From: Deltaproteobacteria bacterium | GTDB taxonomy: Bacteria > Myxococcota_A > UBA796 > GCA-2862545 | Direction of reading: 5' to 3' | Length of the DNA stretch: 6,275 nucleotides | NCBI GenBank assembly: GCA_019307545.1 | Contig: JAFDJI010000237.1 | Span: forward strand, 1 to 6,275 | Shown here: positions 1 to 4,280 of the stretch, in pieces | Position numbering within the stretch: the first letter of the stretch is position 1 | Layout of the letters: each line of letters starts with the position of its first letter | Made by a program: the position numbers and the translations under genes | Notes under the pieces: generated by a model | The model's database searches: none | Told to the model about the DNA's origin: nothing | Seen by the model: only the letters and a program-made list of their open reading frames with translations

Positions 1-434
1 TGATGCACAGAGGCGACCTTGACGGTCTCGGCGCAGATGACTGCAGGACGGTACCGTTCGAAGTCCAACGTCTGCAAGATGGCGTAGTCGAGTCCTTCGA
101 CATCAATCGACAGCAAATCGAGCGTGCGTCCCTGTTGGGTGAAGTGTGCCGAGAACGTGTTGAGCTGCGACAGGCCTCCGTCAATGAGGTAGTAGTCGGC
201 CTGTTTGTCCGAGGTCACACCCACCCCGACACCCAACACGATGTCGTTGGGGTCCTCGATGCCCAGGGTCGAGAGGATCGACTCGATGACCACATCTTCG
301 CCCTGTTGCGAATAGTACGTGGGAAAGTCCGGTTTCCGTTCCACAGACCAGAACACGGCCCATATGCCGAAGTTCACCAGAGTGACCGCCAGCAGGATGG
401 GTGTCTTGAGCGACCTGCCTTGCGTATTGTTCAT
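1..434 (-). CDS. FkbM-type methyltransferase homologue, membrane-anchored, internally shortened; 3' end beyond window
   Basis: The minus-strand frame is open from an ATG at 434 to the left edge (144 codons, no stop). Residues 12-31 form one hydrophobic segment (TPILLAVTLVNFGIWAVFW), a likely signal anchor. Next come FkbM-family hallmarks: YSQQGEDVVIESIL (about 41-54), LGVGVGVTSDKQADYYLID (67-85), LNTFS (91-95), DLLSIDVEGLDYAIL (106-120) and RYRPAVICAE (127-136). The family normally transfers a methyl group from SAM to a sugar or polyketide hydroxyl. Here the segment between GIEDP (58-62) and NDIVLGVGVG (63-72), which should hold the glycine-rich SAM motif (DIGA/DVGA...) and the acidic EP-type loop, is absent. 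So is the stretch normally found between QQGRT (about 104) and DLLSID. The frame stays open across both gaps, so a catalytically dead or very unusual member is likely. In-frame ATGs at 473 and 488 are alternative starts; GGGA about six bases before 434 slightly favours 434. Confidence 0.75.
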   Translation of the reverse strand, partial: MNNTQGRSLKTPILLAVTLVNFGIWAVFWSVERKPDFPTYYSQQGEDVVIESILSTLGIEDPNDIVLGVGVGVTSDKQADYYLIDGGLSQLNTFSAHFTQQGRTLDLLSIDVEGLDYAILQTLDFERYRPAVICAETVKVASVH

Positions 435-608
435 CGGAGTTCCCGCAGATGCCCTGGTTTCGGAGACCACCATACACCCTGCACCCATTCCTGAGAGCCC
501 CCGTCCCGAAGGGCGGGATCGCCCTGGTTTTTGGCGAGGAGGATGACGTGACCTTCGCCCCCGACCCCGCCTCCCTGTCGGGTGCTGCGATCCCTGGCCC
601 GAGCCGGG
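435..608. other. Intergenic gap between the dehydrogenase operon and the FkbM-like gene
   Basis: These 174 bp separate the TGA of the carboxyethylornithine-synthase-like gene from the FkbM-like start. They hold a UUCG-capped hairpin (500-517). A second short inverted repeat, TCGCC/GGCGA, lies around 519-537. A CCCG/CGGG palindrome lies just downstream (minus sense) of the operon stop, near 598-608. I see no convincing -35/-10 pair. The FkbM-like gene may be read from the upstream operon or from an unrecognised promoter. The 5' part of this gap would be coding if the FkbM-like protein started at 473 or 488. Confidence 0.5.
500..517 (-). other. Hairpin with C(UUCG)G tetraloop in the operon/FkbM gap
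   Basis: Read on the minus strand, the sequence is CCCGCCC-TTCG-GGACGGG. Seven positions pair, with one C/A mismatch, and a UUCG loop closed by C-G caps the stem, an exceptionally stable tetraloop type. On the plus strand the mismatch becomes a G-U wobble and the loop is CGAA. No T-tract follows on the minus strand, so it is not a classical intrinsic terminator there. It could be a 3'-end stability element of the operon mRNA, a 5'-UTR structure of the FkbM-like gene, or chance in GC-rich DNA. Confidence 0.4.
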
Positions 609-1736
609 TCAGAGGTGCTGGTGGGGGTACTCCGCGGATCGGTTCTGGAAGCGAAGGATGTTCGCGTTCTGGATCACGCCGTCGCGGATCTCGATCGCCC
701 GCCGCACGGTCTCATTTCGCTCCCATGCCTCGGGTCCTCCCATCACCGTCTCGACGAAGGCCACCACGACCCTCGAGATCTCCCATGAGGCGCTTCGCCA
801 CAAGTAGGTTGGGGTGTGGTCGACGCCGTAGTAGGTCGCTCGGCCCACGGGGAAGCAGGGCTCCTCGAAGGAGGTGGGGCGCGCAAAGTGAAAGCCCATG
901 CCGAGGTCGCAGCTCACATCGACGATGAGGGCGTTTCGCTTCAGACGGCGCTCCTCTCCCTCTTGGAGGAACATGAGGGGGGAGTCCGTGTCCTGCAGGA
1001 TCCCGTTGACGATCACGTCGGCCTCGGCGAGTGCTTCCACGAAAGTCCTGCGCACGCCTTCCGTGTCGACGACGATGCCCCCGTCTTCACCCGGCATCAT
1101 CTGACCGTAGCGACAGCCCGTGATCTTGTCGTGAACCGCCCACGGAGGACGCTGTGTAAAGACGGTGATGTCCTGGAATCCCCGCCCTTGAAGGGCAAAG
1201 ATCGCCCCGCGGCTCACCGAACCATGGCTGATGACGCAGGCCCGGCAGGGAGGACCGTAGAAGCCATCCTTTCCGACCAGACCCAGCGCATGAATCACAC
1301 CGCAGTAGCCGGCCATCTCGTTGTTGCGGTCGAACAGGTGCATGTCCCTCACGCCGCCGCGCTTCCAGGCGAACATCGCCTCCCAGGCGAGGAGTGTGAG
1401 CCGACGATCGATGGCAACCTGGGTGATCTCCGGCTGCTGTACACAGTGAGGCCACCCCCAGAGGGTGCCACCCTCTCGCATCTCGCGCAGATCCTCGGCC
1501 AGGACCTTGGGCAACAGCACGATGTCGCTGGTTGCCAGGATCTCCTCGCGGCTTGCGACCCCACCGAAGCGCCGGGTCAGCTCTGCGACATCCACGCCCA
1601 GCGCCTCACCGTACCCCGCTTCAAACCGTATCGATCCCCGTAGGCCCGGAGGCACGAGGTCGAAGTGGTCCGGATGGATGGGCAGACGGTGCTCGTTTTC
1701 TTTCCGGGACTGACCGATGACACCAAGGGTGGGAAT
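609..1736 (-). CDS. N5-(carboxyethyl)ornithine synthase-like oxidoreductase (AlaDH/PNT fold), apparent ATT start
   Basis: This encodes a 375-aa cytosolic NAD(P)-dependent enzyme of the alanine dehydrogenase/transhydrogenase fold, closest as I recall to N5-(carboxyethyl)ornithine synthase, which condenses pyruvate with ornithine or lysine reductively. The N-terminus reads LGVIGQSRKENEHRLPIHP (4-22), the typical opening of the family. Then come WGWPHCVQ (93-100), NNEMAGYCGVIHAL (138-151), a dinucleotide-binding stretch ACVISHGSVSRGA (166-178), DVSCDLGMGF (273-282) and VDHTPTYLWRSASWEISR (305-322). No ATG, GTG or TTG lies in frame between the upstream stop and the GTG at 1655. Starting at 1655 would delete the conserved N-terminus. 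An ATT at 1736 sits five bases after AGGAGG and gives the expected length, so it is chosen. The gene follows the saccharopine-dehydrogenase-like gene in the same frame after 21 bp. A lysine-ketoglutarate-reductase-like role is the main alternative. Confidence 0.85.
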   Translation of the reverse strand: MPTLGVIGQSRKENEHRLPIHPDHFDLVPPGLRGSIRFEAGYGEALGVDVAELTRRFGGVASREEILATSDIVLLPKVLAEDLREMREGGTLWGWPHCVQQPEITQVAIDRRLTLLAWEAMFAWKRGGVRDMHLFDRNNEMAGYCGVIHALGLVGKDGFYGPPCRACVISHGSVSRGAIFALQGRGFQDITVFTQRPPWAVHDKITGCRYGQMMPGEDGGIVVDTEGVRRTFVEALAEADVIVNGILQDTDSPLMFLQEGEERRLKRNALIVDVSCDLGMGFHFARPTSFEEPCFPVGRATYYGVDHTPTYLWRSASWEISRVVVAFVETVMGGPEAWERNETVRRAIEIRDGVIQNANILRFQNRSAEYPHQHL

Positions 1737-1740
1737 GTGT

Positions 1741-1747
1741 ACCTCCT
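1741..1747 (-). promoter_or_regulatory. Strong Shine-Dalgarno deciding an ATT start
   Basis: On the minus strand AGGAGGT is followed by ACAC and then ATT (1736-1734). The full AGGAGG core with a five-base spacer is near-ideal. It points to this ATT because no ATG, GTG or TTG in the conserved frame lies within reach. Confidence 0.75.
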
Positions 1748-1757
1748 GGAGGGACGT

Positions 1758-3101
1758 CTACATGGTTTCCGTCGTCTCGACGAAGCGAAGACCCGCCGCA
1801 TCGATCTCTTCGAGGATTGGAACACAGATCGATGGATGCGTGGGGATGAGGCTACCTGTGAGAGTGAGCTCGCCGCGAAGGAGAAGCTTGACCGCGATGG
1901 CGACGGGGAGGCCCACGGTCTTGGCCATCGCGGTGAAGCCACCGGGCTCGCCCTTCGCCACGAGAGTCGAACGAATTCGTTCTGAGGTGCCGAGATCGGG
2001 GTACTCCACCTCGATCTCGTGGAGCAGAATGACCATGTCGCGAAGCTCGGGAGTGAGGGGGAGACGGGTCTTGAGCAGGTGGATCAACATCGCAGCTGCC
2101 GTGTCGCCCTCGCATCCGATCCGTTGGTCCGAGAGCAGCCCCAACCATCGCAGGTTCTCCATGATCCGGCCGGTCGGGCTGATGTGCAGGAAGCGCCCGA
2201 TCCGCATCTCGAGCGGGGCTCCCGAGACATTGAGGGGCAAGAACATCTTCATCACTTCCGCATAGGTGCGGTCGGCCAGGTTGGGGATGCGCAGGGTCTC
2301 GTTTGGCAGGCCCAAGCGGACGATCTGGGCCCAGGTCTCGCTCCAGCCGGGGTAGCGCATGGTCCCGCGGATCATGGTGTGGACGTGTTCGAGCCCGAAG
2401 GACTGCATGTACGACATGGCGTCGCGGTTTGCATAGGCCTCGAGGGAACCCACGCCATCGACGTCCACCGCCCAGGTGTGCTGAAAGACCTGGTGGTAGG
2501 GGACCAGCTTGATGTTCCCCTTTTCCATGTACTGTGCACCCTCGAAGCCAGCCATGACCACGTTTCGAGGGTCCCAGGTGATCACGTAACGAAGGGGATT
2601 CTGTGGCTGGTTCGGTGCTGGGATTCCGCTGCCGTACGAACGGAAGCCGACGATTCGACCGCCCTTGGCACGAAGCCGCCGGATGAGGGACATCGCCGAC
2701 ATGTGGTCGATTCCCGGATCGAGCCCCATCTCGCACAGGAGCAGAATGCCCTGGCGCTTTGCGTCGAGGTCGAGATCCCGCACGGCCTGATCCCGGTAGG
2801 AGACCGACACCATGTGGCGGCATTGGTTGACGCAGTCCCAGGCCACGAGATCCTGGAAGGCGGCTGGGAGCATGTCGATGACGACATCGGAGCTGTCGAT
2901 CTGTCGGGAGCGGTGTCCGGCATCGTTGACGTCGAACCTAACCGCCTCGCCGCGTGGGTGGTCCAAGACACACTGACGAGCGAGATCCTCGTCCAGATCT
3001 CCCACAGTCACGAACCAGTCTTCTGCCTCGGCGTCTGCAAGGAGCTGCGCGATGAGGAAGGTCGCGCTCTGCCCTGCTCCAAGTACGAGTAGCTGTCTCA
3101 A
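1758..3101 (-). CDS. Saccharopine dehydrogenase family protein (SDH/Lys9-type), TTG start
   Basis: This is a 447-aa cytosolic oxidoreductase of the saccharopine dehydrogenase family (glutamate-forming SDH and relatives such as carboxynorspermidine synthase). It starts with a Rossmann nucleotide-binding motif, LVLGAGQSATFL (about 5-16). Then come VGDLDEDLA (acidic end of beta-2, about 33-41), DVVIDMLPAAFQDLVAWDC (72-90) and the family signature EMGLDPGIDHMSA (124-136). The C-terminal half holds the substrate domain (for example FRSYGSGIPAP, YANRDAM). KTVGLPVAIAVKLLLRGELT (394-413) and a THPSICVPILEEI tail match the usual SDH ending. The TTG at 3101 has GGAGG five bases upstream and places the glycine motif at residues 8-10, as in relatives; a GTG at 3134 would add 11 residues. 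The TTG overlaps the stop of the preceding 44-codon ORF (TTGA), suggesting translational coupling. The exact substrate is not readable from sequence. Confidence 0.9.
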   Translation of the reverse strand: MRQLLVLGAGQSATFLIAQLLADAEAEDWFVTVGDLDEDLARQCVLDHPRGEAVRFDVNDAGHRSRQIDSSDVVIDMLPAAFQDLVAWDCVNQCRHMVSVSYRDQAVRDLDLDAKRQGILLLCEMGLDPGIDHMSAMSLIRRLRAKGGRIVGFRSYGSGIPAPNQPQNPLRYVITWDPRNVVMAGFEGAQYMEKGNIKLVPYHQVFQHTWAVDVDGVGSLEAYANRDAMSYMQSFGLEHVHTMIRGTMRYPGWSETWAQIVRLGLPNETLRIPNLADRTYAEVMKMFLPLNVSGAPLEMRIGRFLHISPTGRIMENLRWLGLLSDQRIGCEGDTAAAMLIHLLKTRLPLTPELRDMVILLHEIEVEYPDLGTSERIRSTLVAKGEPGGFTAMAKTVGLPVAIAVKLLLRGELTLTGSLIPTHPSICVPILEEIDAAGLRFVETTETM

Positions 3102-3232
3102 GATCGCCTCCGCTGCTGTGAGCCCCACGCCCACGAAGCCTCAAGCAGGTCGATGGAGTATCCCCGGTACCGCGCCCTGGCGGGCTCGGAAAGGAATGAG
3201 GGCTCGATCGACTCGAGAACTTTCGTACTCAT
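3098..3232 (-). CDS. Small hypothetical protein (44 aa) leading the dehydrogenase operon
   Basis: An ATG at 3232 opens a 44-codon frame ending in a TGA that shares two bases with the TTG of the saccharopine-dehydrogenase-like gene. I do not recognise the product. It begins MSTKVLESIEPSFLSEPARA, has a central RYRGYSIDLLEASWAWG stretch and ends in a basic QQRRRS tail. No membrane segment or cysteine motif is visible. A GGGG lies about eight bases before the ATG, a weak ribosome site. The TTGA overlap and the strong GGAGG inside its 3' end argue for a real coupled leader ORF. It could be a small conserved protein, a regulatory leader peptide, or the remnant of a longer gene. The frame continues open upstream well into the divergent gene, but that part looks like high-GC shadow. 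Confidence 0.5.
   Translation of the reverse strand: MSTKVLESIEPSFLSEPARARYRGYSIDLLEASWAWGSQQRRRS
3107..3111 (-). promoter_or_regulatory. Shine-Dalgarno for the TTG start of the SDH-like gene
   Basis: GGAGG on the minus strand is followed by CGATC and then TTG (3101-3099). The five-base spacing favours TTG over the upstream GTG at 3134. The site lies inside the 3' end of the 44-codon ORF. Confidence 0.7.
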
Positions 3233-3358
3233 CGGAAAGCCCCAGGGCCATTTCACCAGGCGATGCCGATGCCGACAGTCGCATGGGGGCCCACCGCATC
3301 TCCCAGTCCGCGCCGGTCGCTGTATGCTGGCTCGCCAATCGCGCAGGGAGCGCCCGAG
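3233..3358. promoter_or_regulatory. Divergent intergenic region between the SDH operon and the ICMT-like gene
   Basis: These 126 bp must hold the start signals of both divergent units. Toward the plus-strand gene a TATGCT (3323-3328) could be a -10 element, and AGGGAG (3345-3350) eight bases before the ATG at 3359 is a good ribosome site; no matching -35 is obvious. Toward the minus-strand operon no clear promoter is recognisable. GATGCC is repeated twice in tandem near 3262-3273, but there is no larger palindrome suggesting an operator. Confidence 0.4.
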
Positions 3359-3946
3359 ATGTCGCAAGCAGTGTTCAGCTGGACCTGGCTCGCGCTGTTC
3401 GTCGCCATCAGCGTGGTGCGCAAGATCCACGAGCGCAGGGCGGGCAAGCGCTCCAGCCTGAAGGGGACCCCCATCGCCGAGGGAGCACTGATGGCCCTCT
3501 GGGGGCTGGCCGCCGGCATATTGCCACTGGTCTACCTGTTCACGAGCTGGCTCGATTTCGCGGACCTCCCCTTCGAGATGCCCCCAGCGCTCGGTTTCCT
3601 CGGCGTCGGCCTCTTCCTGATCGCGATCTGGCTGCTCCATCGCTCCCACGACGATCTCGGGAAGACGTGGTCGCCGTCGGTGGAGCCGGAAGCCGGGGAG
3701 CGGCTGGTGACCGACGGGGTGTACAGGCGGATCCGGCACCCCATGTACGCCGCCCACGTGTGGTGGGGGGTCGCCCAGGCCCTGCTCCTGCCCAACCTCC
3801 TCGCCGGACCCCTGGCGTTGGTCCTGATGTTCGTGCTCATCGCCATGCGGGTTCCACGAGAAGAGCGCGCTTTGCTCGAGACGTTTGGCGACGATTACCG
3901 CGGGTACATGGAGCAAACGGGCCGCATCCTCCCGAAGCTCGGCTAG
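3359..3946 (+). CDS. Isoprenylcysteine carboxyl methyltransferase (ICMT/PEMT-like) family membrane protein
   Basis: This is a 195-aa integral membrane protein with about four or five hydrophobic segments (near 6-20, 44-64, 76-93, 132-147 and 149-164). The family signature lies in the second half: GKTWSPSVEPEAGERLVTDG (101-120), the RHPMYAAH motif (126-133), and then REERALLETFGDDYRGYMEQ (167-186) with the conserved EE and Tyr residues that form the SAM pocket. Family members methylate lipids, prenyl-cysteine or small hydrophobic substrates at the membrane; most bacterial ones have unknown substrates. The ATG at 3359 is preceded by AGGGAG at eight bases and starts directly before the first hydrophobic segment. 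The frame is open from 3263, but those extra 32 residues are Pro/Ser/Arg-rich and lack a ribosome site. The gene is divergent from the dehydrogenase operon and followed by a hairpin. Confidence 0.88.
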   Translation: MSQAVFSWTWLALFVAISVVRKIHERRAGKRSSLKGTPIAEGALMALWGLAAGILPLVYLFTSWLDFADLPFEMPPALGFLGVGLFLIAIWLLHRSHDDLGKTWSPSVEPEAGERLVTDGVYRRIRHPMYAAHVWWGVAQALLLPNLLAGPLALVLMFVLIAMRVPREERALLETFGDDYRGYMEQTGRILPKLG

Positions 3947-3961
3947 ACGCTGCGATTGTCA

Positions 3962-3982
3962 CGCGGCAACCTGGTTGCCGTG
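3962..3982 (+). terminator. Hairpin after the ICMT-like gene, possible terminator without a T-tract
   Basis: CGCGGCAAC-CTG-GTTGCCGTG forms a nine-pair stem with one G-U wobble and a three-base loop, starting 15 bases after the TAG of the ICMT-like gene. No run of T follows, so any termination would be weak. The right arm overlaps the candidate -35 box of the next gene, so the element may instead influence that promoter. Confidence 0.4.
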
Positions 3983-4002
3983 AGCGCCCAACTGGCTATC
4001 CT
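3975..4002 (+). promoter_or_regulatory. Candidate promoter for the YLDPGTGSM/NoeA-like unit
   Basis: TTGCCG (3975-3980) and TATCCT (3997-4002) are separated by 16 bases, each matching four of six sigma-70-type consensus bases. The predicted transcription start, around 4009, lies just upstream of the GAGGGG ribosome site of the next gene. Short consensus matches like this also arise by chance. Confidence 0.35.
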
Positions 4003-4022
4003 CCCGCCACGTGAGGGGCGTC

Positions 4023-4280
4023 ATGCCAAAGGCCTCGTCTCCATTCCTGGTCGTGCTCGCCACTGCCGCGGTCGCCGTCGCCGTGCCGGGCACCGCGTTC
4101 GCCTACCTGGACCCGGGCACCGGGAGCATGATCCTCCAGGGCGTGTTCGGGGCACTGTTGGCAGCCGGCGTCGCGCTGGGGCTGTTCTGGGAACGGGTGA
4201 AGAAGCTCTTCAAGGGCTGCCGGCCCGAGGAGGAGAACCCCCCCGCGACGGCCGAGGAGGCCGATGCCGAGCCCCGCTGA
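4023..4280 (+). CDS. Small secreted/membrane protein with YLDPGTGSM motif
   Basis: This 85-aa protein has a signal-like N-terminus (hydrophobic run about 8-21) ending in PGTAFA, giving a plausible cleavage after Ala27. The mature chain would then begin YLDPGTGSMILQ (28-39). A second hydrophobic segment (about 37-56) is followed by a basic WERVKKLFKGC stretch and an acidic Glu/Ala/Pro tail. I recall this YxDPGTGSM signature from short bacterial envelope proteins of unknown function, often near sulfatase-fold and methyltransferase genes. The ATG at 4023 has GAGGGG four bases upstream; the GTG at 4011 lacks a ribosome site. Its last 17 bases overlap the start of the NoeA-like methyltransferase gene, so the two are almost certainly co-translated. 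The biochemical role is unknown; a membrane anchor or partner for the neighbours is a guess. Confidence 0.82.
   Translation: MPKASSPFLVVLATAAVAVAVPGTAFAYLDPGTGSMILQGVFGALLAAGVALGLFWERVKKLFKGCRPEEENPPATAEEADAEPR
4254..4260 (+). promoter_or_regulatory. Ribosome binding site for the NoeA-like gene, inside the upstream gene
   Basis: GAGGAGG lies within the 3' coding part of the YLDPGTGSM gene and ends three bases before the ATG at 4264. The spacing is short but the match is strong, supporting this start and translational coupling. Confidence 0.65.

Noticed and set aside
3..494. Plus-strand ORF of 163 codons at the left edge
   Set aside because: The opposite strand encodes clear FkbM motifs; this frame shows none.
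816..1643. Plus-strand ORF of 275 codons
   Set aside because: Antisense to the carboxyethylornithine-synthase-like gene, which has strong family motifs; no ribosome site or domain.
1653..1655. GTG at 1655 as the start of the carboxyethylornithine-synthase-like protein
   Set aside because: It would remove 27 residues including the conserved RKENEHRLPIHP opening, and it has no good ribosome site.
2019..3092. Plus-strand ORF of 357 codons
   Set aside because: Antisense to the saccharopine-dehydrogenase-like gene; His/Val/Asp-rich shadow composition.
3132..3134. GTG at 3134 as the start of the saccharopine-dehydrogenase-like protein
   Set aside because: It would add 11 residues before the Rossmann strand. 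The TTG at 3101 has a better-spaced GGAGG and the stop/start overlap; GTG remains a weaker alternative.
3262..3273. Tandem GATGCC repeat
   Set aside because: Only two six-base copies; too short to separate from chance in this composition.
3263..3358. N-terminal extension of the ICMT-like protein to 3263
   Set aside because: The added residues are Pro/Ser/Arg-rich without conservation cues, while the ATG at 3359 has AGGGAG and starts at the first membrane segment.
3233..3916. Long minus-strand upstream extension of the 44-codon ORF
   Set aside because: It runs antisense through the ICMT-like gene and is Gln/Glu/Gly/Pro-rich; only the part from the ATG at 3232 lies outside another gene.
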